This document shows positions 1 to 8,760 of a stretch of DNA of 15,421 nucleotides, one piece after another. Where the stretch lies: positions 1-15,421 of the forward strand of contig CAMPJJ010000117.1 of NCBI GenBank assembly GCA_946886855.1, given 5' to 3'. Within the stretch, counting starts at the first letter, position 1. Every line of letters starts with the position of its first letter. Origin of the DNA: an uncultured Roseateles sp. Its GTDB lineage: Bacteria > Pseudomonadota > Gammaproteobacteria > Burkholderiales > Burkholderiaceae. A model generated the notes under the pieces. It did no database searches, was not told the DNA's origin, and saw nothing but the letters and a program-made list of their open reading frames with translations. The position numbers and the translations under genes are program-made.

Positions 1-768
1 CGCACCGAGCGACAGGCCGACGGCCGGCTCGAACATCGCTTCCCAGCGCTGCGCCTGGAAGGAAGCGTCACCGGCTTCGCGCGCCAGTTCGCCGAACTGC
101 TCGCGGCTGCGGCGCACCAGGCCCAGCGCGCGCACGGTGCGCACGCCGGCGAGGCTGTCCTGCACCTGCTGGTTCAGCGTCGAGAAGCGCTTCAGCGAGT
201 CGGCCGAGGCCACGTGGATCCGCGACGAGATGCGCCAGAACGCATAGGCCATGAGCGGGAAGGGCACCAGCGCGGCCAGGCCGAGTCGCCAGTCGACGCT
301 GATGGTCATCATCCCCAGCACCAGGATCAGCGTCAGCGAGCCGTCGAAGGCGGCGAGCAGCGCTTCGCCGGCGGCCATCTCGATGGCGTCGACGTCGTTG
401 GTCGCCAGCGCCATCAGGTCGCCGGTGCGCTGTGCGTGGAAGAACGCCGGGCCCTGGTTCGTCAGCTGCGCATACAGCCGCATGCGCAGTTGGCGACCAA
501 GCTCGTAGGCGGTGCGGAACAGCGCCAGACGCCAGCCGACGCGCAGCAGGTAGATGGCGAGGCCGGCCAGCACCAGCAGGCCGAGCTGGCCGACCAGGTC
601 CCAGCCGGCGAGGCGGTGCGCGACCAGCGCGTCGACGACGTGACCCACCTGGCGCGGGATCCAGACCGTCAGGACGGCGATGGTGCTGAGCATCAGCGCG
701 CTGGCCGCGTAGGGCCGCCAATGGCCGCGGATATGGCCAAGGATCAGGCGTGAGAGGGTCGACGACAT
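1..768 (-). CDS. MdlA-like ABC exporter, N-terminal permease part (3' end outside window)
   Basis: This is the transmembrane half of a probable fused permease-ATPase ABC exporter. The start is the ATG at 768, and the frame stays open for 256 codons to the window edge, so the nucleotide-binding domain is not visible. Hydrophobic helices lie at about residues 19-38, 58-78 and 145-180. The stretch GDLMALATNDVDAIEMAAGE (residues 118-137) closely resembles the intracellular-loop region of E. coli MdlA (GDLMARATNDVD...AAGE), as does the RVGWRLALF segment before it. Exporters of this type work in the inner membrane as homo- or heterodimers; the substrate cannot be inferred. No convincing Shine-Dalgarno sequence precedes the ATG. 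The gene follows the anti-sigma gene on the same strand, after a 146-bp gap holding a palindrome, so it is probably a separate transcription unit. The family is secure; the MdlA label is by resemblance only. Confidence 0.85.
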   Translation of the reverse strand, partial: MSSTLSRLILGHIRGHWRPYAASALMLSTIAVLTVWIPRQVGHVVDALVAHRLAGWDLVGQLGLLVLAGLAIYLLRVGWRLALFRTAYELGRQLRMRLYAQLTNQGPAFFHAQRTGDLMALATNDVDAIEMAAGEALLAAFDGSLTLILVLGMMTISVDWRLGLAALVPFPLMAYAFWRISSRIHVASADSLKRFSTLNQQVQDSLAGVRTVRALGLVRRSREQFGELAREAGDASFQAQRWEAMFEPAVGLSLGA

Positions 769-820
769 GGCGGCGCATTGTGCCCCCGACGTGGCCCCGC
801 TTCGGGCGCCTGGCGTCGTT

Positions 821-859
821 GCAAATCCTCGCCATAGCGCTGCTATGGCTCCGGTTTGC
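821..859. repeat. REP-like imperfect palindrome
   Basis: Two 18-base arms (821-838 and 842-859) flank a 3-base loop. The inner 8 bp, GCCATAGC against GCTATGGC, pair perfectly, and the outer GCAAA/TTTGC also pair; four positions between them mismatch, one of which could be a G-U wobble. It lies between the anti-sigma stop and the ABC exporter start. There is no T-tract, so it is not a classical intrinsic terminator. It looks like a repetitive extragenic palindrome, but copy number cannot be judged from one window. Confidence 0.5.
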
Positions 860-914
860 GCCTAGCCATGCATCCCGAATCGGAGCCTCGTCGGCAGCGC
901 GCCGTTTGAAGCGA

Positions 915-1835
915 TCAAGGAGATGACGAAGCCCGCGCGATCATGCCGATGCGGGCATGGACCAGGTCGGCGAGCACGCGCAGGCGCCGCTCGTCGAAAT
1001 TGCCGCTCAGCGCGTAGGCCAGCTTGCCGTCGATCCAGAAGAGGCTGCGGGTCGTCTGGCCCGCCTCGACGCGGCGCATCAGGCGGAAGGCCACCGGGGC
1101 TTCGGGCGAGCTCGCGCCGGTGCTGACGTAGAGCGTGAAGCGCTCGCCGGCCTCGTTCTCGTACATGAACTGCGCGCGGGCCAGCGCCGCGCCGCTGGTG
1201 GCGCCGGCGGTCCTGCCCGCCGTGGCGTCGTCGCCCGCCGGCAGCAGCCGGCCGCCGACCAGTTTCCAGCCGTAGTCGCGCAGCACGGGCGCATACAGCG
1301 GCTGTCCGAGCCGCTTGCTCAGCCATTGCATCAGGTGATCGGCCTGGTCGGCGCCGACCTCCACGGGATGACGCTTCTCGGGCTGGTACACGGCGTGCGC
1401 GATGGCGGCGTCGCGGACGTATTCGGGGATGGACGGGTCGCGGCCGGCGGCGCGTGCGGCCGCCGCGGCGGCGGCCATCTCGGCGGCTTCCTTCTTGCCG
1501 TACCACCACGCATGACCGCCCCAGCCGCCGGCGACACCGGCGCCCAGGCCGACGGTCAGCAGCAGCGCCGCGGCCCAGGCGCGCGGCCAGCGCGGCGCAT
1601 TCGCCGCGGGCGGACGCAAGGCGGTCGTGAGCGACGGGGGCACGGGCTCGTCGAGCCAGTCCCGGTGCAGCGCCTTGAGCGACTCGCGCTGCTCGCGCCA
1701 GCCCAGCACCTGCTGCGCGGCGCGCGGGTGGCTGAGCAGCCAGTCCGCGACCTGCGCGGCGCGTTCGGGGGGCAGTTGTCCGTCCACGTAGGCGTGGAGC
1801 GTGGCTTCGTCGATCTCGATGTCTGCTGGCGTCAT
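915..1835 (-). CDS. Transmembrane anti-sigma factor for the adjacent ECF sigma factor
   Basis: The 306-residue protein has the layout of membrane anti-sigma factors (COG5662 type). A short cytoplasmic sigma-binding N-terminus (residues 1-80, containing LHAYVDGQLPPERAAQV) is followed by one membrane helix at about 86-106 and a periplasmic domain of about 200 residues. The N-terminus resembles the anti-sigma fold but lacks the HxxxCxxC zinc motif, so it would be a zinc-independent version. An Ala-rich stretch follows the helix (about 118-130). The ATG at 1835 lies 10 bases after the sigma gene stop, which suggests translational coupling, because no strong ribosome binding site is visible. In this family the protein holds the sigma factor at the membrane until an envelope signal releases it. 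The signal is unknown, and the function rests on domain layout and on the neighbouring sigma gene. Confidence 0.87.
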   Translation of the reverse strand: MTPADIEIDEATLHAYVDGQLPPERAAQVADWLLSHPRAAQQVLGWREQRESLKALHRDWLDEPVPPSLTTALRPPAANAPRWPRAWAAALLLTVGLGAGVAGGWGGHAWWYGKKEAAEMAAAAAAARAAGRDPSIPEYVRDAAIAHAVYQPEKRHPVEVGADQADHLMQWLSKRLGQPLYAPVLRDYGWKLVGGRLLPAGDDATAGRTAGATSGAALARAQFMYENEAGERFTLYVSTGASSPEAPVAFRLMRRVEAGQTTRSLFWIDGKLAYALSGNFDERRLRVLADLVHARIGMIARASSSP

Positions 1836-1845
1836 GGTGCGGCGC

Positions 1846-2379
1846 TCATTTCACCACCCGCAGCGGCGTGCGGCCCGGCGCGGCGCCGTCCATCGACTGC
1901 CGCAGCCGTTCGCGGGCGCGGGACAGCCGCGACATCACCGTGCCCACCGGCACGTCCAGCACGCGGGCGGCATCCTGGTAGCTCAATTCCTCGACGCAGA
2001 CCAGCAGCAGGATCTCGCGCGAGGCCGCCGGCAGCGCGGCCAGCGCCCGTTCCAGATCGAGCCGCAAGGCGACGCGCTGCTGCGGTTCCTCGATCGCCGG
2101 CTGCGGCGCGTCGTCCTCGTCCAGCGAATCGTGCAGCGCCTCGCGGGCGTCGCGCCGCTGGTTCAGGTAGAGGCGATGCATCAGCGTCAGCAGCCAGTTG
2201 CGCAGGGCATCCTGGCGCGTGGGACCGGGTTCGGCATGGAACAGCGCGCCCTTGCGGGCGGCGCGTTCCAGCGTGTCCTGCAGCAGGTCGTCCGCCCGCG
2301 CGTGGTCGCCGCACAGCAGCCGCGCGTGGCGGCGCAGGCGGGGAAGCAGCGGGAGCGCTTCGTCGAGGACCAGGGGCAT
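1846..2379 (-). CDS. ECF (sigma-70 family) RNA polymerase sigma factor
   Basis: The 177-residue protein has the two ECF domains. Region 2 spans about residues 10-80, with GDHARADDLLQDTLERA matching the usual GD..DAEDLVQETF..A core and the helix WLLTLMHRLYLNQRR after it. Region 4 spans about 108-162, with LPAASREILLLVCVEELSYQ and the DNA-binding helix VPVGTVMSRLSRARERL. There is no N-terminal region 1.1 and no C-terminal extension. The ATG at 2379 was chosen because it begins just before region 2 and lies 29 bases after the preceding stop; the open frame continues upstream but would run through the secreted-protein gene. No good Shine-Dalgarno sequence precedes it, so coupling to the upstream gene is likely. 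Position between a secreted protein and an anti-sigma factor indicates an autoregulated envelope or redox stress unit. Confidence 0.93.
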   Translation of the reverse strand: MPLVLDEALPLLPRLRRHARLLCGDHARADDLLQDTLERAARKGALFHAEPGPTRQDALRNWLLTLMHRLYLNQRRDAREALHDSLDEDDAPQPAIEEPQQRVALRLDLERALAALPAASREILLLVCVEELSYQDAARVLDVPVGTVMSRLSRARERLRQSMDGAAPGRTPLRVVK

Positions 2380-2408
2380 GGGCGGGGCGGTCTGCCGGAG
2401 CTCGGCCT

Positions 2409-2786
2409 TTACGGCTTGGCCGTGTGCCAGACCTGATTGATGCCGTCGCCCGTCTTGTCGCCGGGCTTGGCGTCCTTGGCCCAGAAGTACAGCGGCTTGC
2501 CCTTGTAGGCCCACTGCTTGGAACCGTCGTCGCGGGTGATGATGGACCAGTCGCCGGAGACCTTGTCTTCGGCGCGGGCCATCAGCGGCGGCCAGTTGGT
2601 CGCGCAGCCGCCATTGCACACGCTCTTGCCGCTGCCGGCGGTGTCCTTGTCGAAGGTGTAGAGCGTCATGTCGTTCGGGCCGACCAGCGCGTCGCCCTTG
2701 GCGGTCGCGGGGGCCGTCTGCGCGGCGGCCAGGCCGGCGGCGGCCATCAGGACGGCGGCGGCGGTGAGCTTCAGGGTGATCTTCAT
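2409..2786 (-). CDS. Secreted COG4315-type protein (Yx[FWY]xxD repeats, Lipoprotein_15)
   Basis: The 125-residue precursor starts with a clear Sec signal peptide (Lys-containing n-region, Ala/Leu core, probable cleavage after the AAA at about residues 20-22). There is no lipobox cysteine, so despite the family's 'predicted lipoprotein' name this copy is probably soluble and periplasmic. Two copies of the family motif are visible: LYTFDKD (43-49) and LYFWAKD (about 100-106). A Cys pair in SVCNGGCATNWPPL sits between them. The biochemical function of the family is unknown. The ATG at 2786 is preceded by AGGAGA at good spacing, which rules out the longer start at 2822. It is the first gene of the operon with the ECF sigma and anti-sigma genes, so it is probably a main regulon member or part of the stress-sensing loop. 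Confidence 0.88.
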   Translation of the reverse strand: MKITLKLTAAAVLMAAAGLAAAQTAPATAKGDALVGPNDMTLYTFDKDTAGSGKSVCNGGCATNWPPLMARAEDKVSGDWSIITRDDGSKQWAYKGKPLYFWAKDAKPGDKTGDGINQVWHTAKP

Positions 2787-2830
2787 GCAGGGTCTCCTGG
2801 TGGATGGGTACTGCTGAAACACGGTGGAGG

Positions 2831-2860
2831 GTCAGCTTATTCCATTCGCGAGACATTCCC
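2831..2860 (-). promoter_or_regulatory. Candidate ECF-type promoter for the secreted protein/sigma/anti-sigma operon
   Basis: Read on the minus strand, GGGAAT (2860-2855) lies 16 bases before AAGCTGA (2838-2832), about 45 bases upstream of the first start codon. Many proteobacterial ECF sigma factors recognise a GGAAT-like -35 and regulate their own operon, and the spacing fits. The -10 does not show the common CGTC core, so this is a tentative assignment based on position and the -35 word only. Confidence 0.3.
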
Positions 2861-2973
2861 TGGCATCAGCGAGCGCCTCAGGGGGGGGCCGCAGCGGGCG
2901 CACAGCGGGATTTGCTCGATGGCGATCCCGGCACTAGCCTGCGGATTCCCACCCAGCTGCCAGGAGATCCCGC

Positions 2974-3483
2974 ATGACCGACCGCGCCCAGGCGCTTGCC
3001 GCCGAGCTGATCCGCAACTTCCATGAGGCCGAGCTCACCTCGTTCAAACGCGAGCCGCTGTACGAGTCGCGCTTCACGCGCCTGGCGCGCGGGACCGCCG
3101 CGCGCAAGCTCGGCGCGTCCTACGACATCGTCGAGCCCGGCAAGACGACCTGCCCGTACCACCTGCATTACGCGCAGGAGGAGATGTTCATCGTCCTCGA
3201 AGGCAGCGGCACGCTGCGTGTGGCCGGCGAGCGCCTGCCGATCAAGGCCGGCGATGTGATCTTCATCCCTGCCGGGCCCGAGTACCCGCACCACATCATC
3301 AACACCTCGGACGCGCCGTTGAAGTACCTCTCCGTCAGCACGATGGAGCAGCCGGAGATCTGCGTCTATCCGGACTCGAACAAGTTCATGGCGGAGCACG
3401 GCCCCGACAAGGCGACGCGTTCCTTCGAGGCCATCCGCAAGGTGGGCGAGGGCGACCTCGACTACTGGCGGGACGAGCCCTGA
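2974..3483 (+). CDS. Cupin-domain protein
   Basis: The 169-residue protein has a single conserved cupin barrel. Motif 1 is visible as PYHLHYAQEEMFIVLEGSG (His63, His65, Glu69/70) and motif 2 as GDVIFIPAGPEYPHHIIN (Gly93 to Asn110, with His106). These residues would form a 3-His/Glu metal site, usually binding Fe, Mn or Zn. Candidates include small isomerases, dioxygenases and sugar- or auxin-binding-like cupins (COG3837-like), but the substrate cannot be told from sequence. There is no signal peptide, so it is cytoplasmic. The ATG at 2974 has AGGAGA 7-8 bases upstream. It is a single-gene unit, divergent from the ECF operon and convergent with ruvC. A G8 run at 2881-2888 lies upstream in the shared intergenic region. 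Confidence 0.9.
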   Translation: MTDRAQALAAELIRNFHEAELTSFKREPLYESRFTRLARGTAARKLGASYDIVEPGKTTCPYHLHYAQEEMFIVLEGSGTLRVAGERLPIKAGDVIFIPAGPEYPHHIINTSDAPLKYLSVSTMEQPEICVYPDSNKFMAEHGPDKATRSFEAIRKVGEGDLDYWRDEP

Positions 3484-3489
3484 CTCGCG

Positions 3490-3586
3490 CCGCATCAGGC
3501 GGCGGCGCCGGGGCCCCTCGAAGCGAACCCTGACCGAAGGGAAGACTGTGAGCGGCGAGGGGCCCCGGCGCTGCCGCCTGATGCCG
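3490..3586. terminator. Long inverted repeat between convergent genes, candidate bidirectional terminator
   Basis: Two 31-base arms, 3490-3520 and 3556-3586, are complementary except at two positions and flank a 35-base loop. The loop contains a small CCCT/AGGG stem. The arms are extremely GC-rich (GGCGCCGGGGCCCCTCG core). The structure begins 7 bases after the cupin stop and ends about 30 bases from the ruvC stop, the position expected of a shared terminator. There is no T-tract on either strand, so termination would not be of the classical intrinsic type; a REPIN or MITE-like remnant is the alternative. Confidence 0.55.
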
Positions 3587-3622
3587 CTCGGTCCCCAGCC
3601 GCTCGGTCCCGGGCCGCTCAGT
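3583..3622. repeat. Short tandem repeat next to the ruvC stop codon
   Basis: The word GCCGCTCGGTCC occurs at 3583-3594 and 3598-3609, and a decayed third copy, GCCGCTCAGT, at 3613-3622. The period is about 15 bases. The third copy includes the ruvC stop codon (TCA on the plus strand, 3618-3620). The first copy overlaps the end of the long inverted repeat by 4 bases. Confidence 0.5.
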
Positions 3623-4166
3623 ACGTCCGCGAGCCCTTGAACTGCGCGTGCTGCCGGCGCTGCAGCGTCGTCTGCTTGCCCATCGCCTCGAAGGAGACGC
3701 GCGCGTGCGCGTCCATGATCGCGATGCCCAGCGCGTCGGCCGCGTCCTTGCCCGGTTCGCCGGGCAGCTTCAGCAGCCGCGCCACCATCGCCTGCACCTG
3801 CGCCTTCGCGGCGCCGCCGTGGCCGGTGATGGCCTTCTTCATCTGCACGGCGGTGTACTCCGACACGTGCAGGTCGCAGGACACCAGCGCCGTCAGCGCC
3901 GCGCCGCGCGCCTGCCCCAGCAGCAGCGTCGACTGCGGGTTCACGTTGACGAAGATGATCTCCACCGCCGCGCAGGTCGGCTGGTAACGCGACACCACCT
4001 CGCGGATGCCGTCGAAGAGGATCTTCAAGCGGCCCGGCAGGTCGCCGGTCGGCAGCGCGTTGGTCTTGATCGTGCCGCTGGCCACGTAGGCCAGCCGCGG
4101 CCCGTCCGCGTCGATGACGCCGAAGCCCGTCGTCTGCAGGCCGGGGTCGATGCCGAGGATGCGCAT
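3618..4166 (-). CDS. ruvC: Crossover junction endodeoxyribonuclease RuvC
   Basis: RuvC is the dimeric, Mg-dependent resolvase that cuts Holliday junctions handed over by RuvAB during recombinational repair. The 182-residue protein has the family's length and all four catalytic acids: Asp7 in [12 protein letters not shown], Glu69 in AAVEIIF, and Asp141 and Asp144 in [11 protein letters not shown]. The [11 protein letters not shown] segment after Glu69 is also characteristic. The ATG at 4166 is preceded by AAGGAG at good spacing. It lies 19 bases downstream of the cdsA-like gene and is probably cotranscribed with it and the acyltransferase gene. No ruvA or ruvB follows; the downstream neighbour is the convergent cupin gene. 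The identification is secure. Confidence 0.98.
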   Translation of the reverse strand: MRILGIDPGLQTTGFGVIDADGPRLAYVASGTIKTNALPTGDLPGRLKILFDGIREVVSRYQPTCAAVEIIFVNVNPQSTLLLGQARGAALTALVSCDLHVSEYTAVQMKKAITGHGGAAKAQVQAMVARLLKLPGEPGKDAADALGIAIMDAHARVSFEAMGKQTTLQRRQHAQFKGSRTY

Positions 4167-4185
4167 GCCGTCGACTCCTTGCGCG

Positions 4186-5172
4186 TCAGGTACCGGCGCG
4201 GAAGTACCACCGCACCGAATGGAAGAACACCGGCGCCGCGAAGCACATCACCGCGATGCGGTCCAGCAGGCCCACCGCGCCGGTGATCGCGCTGCGGTTG
4301 CCCCAGGCGTTGATGCCGGCGTCGCGCTTGAGCGCCTGCATCACGAACACGCCGAAGCTGCCGCAGCCCGCCGCGACGAACGCGGCGATGGCCGCCTGGC
4401 CCGCCTTGAACGGCGTGATCCAGTACAGCAGCGCGCCCGCCAGCGCCGCCGTGAACGCGCCGATCCACCAGGCCTTCATCGTGAAGGAGCGGCTGATGCG
4501 CCGCGCCACCGGCTTGGCGCGGAAGCGGCTGGTCGCCACCGCCTGCGCGACCTGTCCGCAGGCCACCACGGCCACCAGGAAGAACAGCAGGAAGGCGCCG
4601 CGGCCCTCGTACTTCGGGAACTCCAGCAGCAGCAGCGCCGGCGCGTGCGACAGGCCGTAGACGCAGACCATGATGCCCCACTGGATCTTCGAGTTGCGTT
4701 CGAGGAAACGTCCCGGATCGTCCGCCAGCGCGCTGGCCACCGGGATCGCCAGGAAACCGTAGACGGGGATCAGCACCGAGAACAGGTCGAAGTGGCGCGT
4801 GCCCACCAGCACGTACTGCAGCGGCAGGATCACGAAGAAGGCCATGATCAGCCCGCGATGGTCGGCACGGCGGGTGTGCAGCAGCGTGATGAACTCGCGG
4901 AAGGCCAGGAAGGAGAACACCGCGAACAGCAGCGTCGCGCCCACCGGCCCCGACACCCACGCGGCCCAGAACAGGCAGGCGCCGACCCAGACCATGTTGA
5001 GCTCGTGACGGAAGCGCGCCCAGCGCGCCTGCCAGGCGTCCTGCTCGTCGTCGGGTCGCTCGCGCAGCGACCACAGCACCGAGGCGATGCTCACCAGCAG
5101 CAGCGCGCCGAACAGCACCACGAACAGGAAGGCCACCTGCTCGCCGCTGTTCAAGGATTTGAGCCACCTCAT
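4186..5172 (-). CDS. CdsA/YnbB-family membrane protein with lost catalytic residues (probable pseudoenzyme)
   Basis: This 328-residue protein with about eight hydrophobic segments belongs to the phosphatidate cytidylyltransferase family, which makes CDP-diacylglycerol from CTP and phosphatidic acid. It resembles E. coli YnbB along its length, from memory: a [14 protein letters not shown] region, [11 protein letters not shown] (173-183), and the C-terminal LKRDAG...GLLDRI...FAAPVFFH. The signature sites have changed, however. The N-D of the first motif is replaced at 203-210 (VACGQVAQ). SPxKTxEG is replaced by [10 protein letters not shown] (226-235), losing the Lys and Glu. The KD of the last motif is NA (288-289), and PGHGG has become AITGAVG; only Asp304-Arg305 remain. 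Synthase activity is therefore doubtful. The ATG at 5172 overlaps the acyltransferase stop (ATGA), and ruvC follows 19 bases downstream. It may be a lipid-binding partner of the acyltransferase or a decayed enzyme. Confidence 0.82.
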   Translation of the reverse strand: MRWLKSLNSGEQVAFLFVVLFGALLLVSIASVLWSLRERPDDEQDAWQARWARFRHELNMVWVGACLFWAAWVSGPVGATLLFAVFSFLAFREFITLLHTRRADHRGLIMAFFVILPLQYVLVGTRHFDLFSVLIPVYGFLAIPVASALADDPGRFLERNSKIQWGIMVCVYGLSHAPALLLLEFPKYEGRGAFLLFFLVAVVACGQVAQAVATSRFRAKPVARRISRSFTMKAWWIGAFTAALAGALLYWITPFKAGQAAIAAFVAAGCGSFGVFVMQALKRDAGINAWGNRSAITGAVGLLDRIAVMCFAAPVFFHSVRWYFRAGT

Positions 5173-5798
5173 TCCTTCCACCCTCCCGGACGCAGCGCCA
5201 TCACGGCGGCACGCGCGCGCTCCAGGAAGGCGCGCTTGTCCTCGCCCGGCTCGATCCGGATCGGCGCGCCGAAGGTGACCGTGCACAGGATGGGCACCGG
5301 CACGATCTCGCCCTTGGGCATGACGCGCTGGACGTTGTCGATCCAGGTGGGGATGAGCTGCACGTCGGGGAACTGTTCGGACAGGTGGTAGAGGCCGGCC
5401 TTGAAGGCCTGCGGCGCGCCCTTGTTGGAGCGCGTGCCCTCCGGGAAGATGACCAGCGAGTCGCCGCCCTGCAGCGTGTCGACCAGCGGCTCGAGCGGAT
5501 CCTCGTCGGGCGTGGCGCGGGTGCGGCTGACGTAGACCGCGTTGAACACCGCGCTCGTGAGCCAGGTCTTGAGCGCGGAGCTCGTCCAGTAGTCGCGCGC
5601 GGCGATCGGGCGGGTCCGCGCGCGCAGTTCGCCGGGCAGCGAGGCCCAGATCAGCACCCAGTCGAAGTGGCTCTGATGGTTGGCGAAGTAGATGCGTTGT
5701 TCGGACGTCGGAGGACAGCCTTTCCAATGCCCCTGCGCGCCGGTGATCAGGCGCGCCAGCCAGGACAGGAACAGGCCGGTGATTTCGGCAAGGACCAT
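5169..5798 (-). CDS. PlsC-like 1-acyl-glycerol-3-phosphate acyltransferase family protein
   Basis: The 209-residue protein belongs to the PlsC/LPLAT acyltransferase family, which moves acyl groups onto lysophosphatidic acid or related lipids at the inner membrane. The catalytic HX4D motif is intact in NHQSHFDW (His41, Asp46). Motif II is seen in VYVSRTRA (about 88-95), motif III as FPEGTRS (118-124), and motif IV near LIPTWIDN (148-155). A hydrophobic N-terminal helix (about 3-20) may anchor it. The ATG at 5798 lacks a strong Shine-Dalgarno sequence. Its last codons overlap the cdsA-like start by 4 bases, so the two are translationally coupled, and ruvC follows. Since the essential plsC is normally elsewhere, this may be a paralogue with a special acceptor, but that cannot be checked from one window. 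The partner's degeneracy makes the pathway unclear. Confidence 0.9.
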   Translation of the reverse strand: MVLAEITGLFLSWLARLITGAQGHWKGCPPTSEQRIYFANHQSHFDWVLIWASLPGELRARTRPIAARDYWTSSALKTWLTSAVFNAVYVSRTRATPDEDPLEPLVDTLQGGDSLVIFPEGTRSNKGAPQAFKAGLYHLSEQFPDVQLIPTWIDNVQRVMPKGEIVPVPILCTVTFGAPIRIEPGEDKRAFLERARAAVMALRPGGWKE

Positions 5799-5912
5799 GG
5801 CGCCGGATTATCCCGGACCGCCGCGCACGATCGAGGGTTCCACTCAAGTGAGTTGGTTTCGTGAGAAATTGCACAAGAACTGGTCATGGTCTTCGGGTAG
5901 GGCTTGGCAAGA

Positions 5913-5940
5913 AACTGGGTACTTCACCGTTTTCCCAGTT
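5913..5940 (+). promoter_or_regulatory. Inverted repeat in the leader of the Ig-repeat protein gene
   Basis: AACTGGG (5913-5919) and CCCAGTT (5934-5940) form a perfect 7-bp inverted repeat with a 14-base loop, ending 13 bases before the chosen ATG at 5954. It could be an operator or an RNA hairpin affecting translation. No clear sigma-70 promoter could be assigned in the 155-bp divergent region 5799-5953. Confidence 0.3.
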
Positions 5941-5953
5941 CCCGAGCAAGCCG

Positions 5954-8695
<2,742 letters not shown>

Positions 8696-8760
8696 CGCTG
8701 GCGCGTCAATGCGCTGAGGTCGTACCGCGGTGACAACGAACCGACCTGAGCATGGCGCGC

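Noticed and set aside
2881..2888. The G8 run upstream of the cupin gene as a phase-variable tract
   Set aside because: It is intergenic, about 85 bases from the cupin start, and not placed within a recognisable promoter spacer. A sequencing or chance homopolymer is equally likely.
957..3026. A 689-codon plus-strand open frame across the anti-sigma, sigma and secreted-protein genes
   Set aside because: It is antisense to three genes with clear domains. Its predicted protein is low-complexity Arg/Ala/Gly with no family resemblance, the usual shadow frame in very GC-rich DNA.
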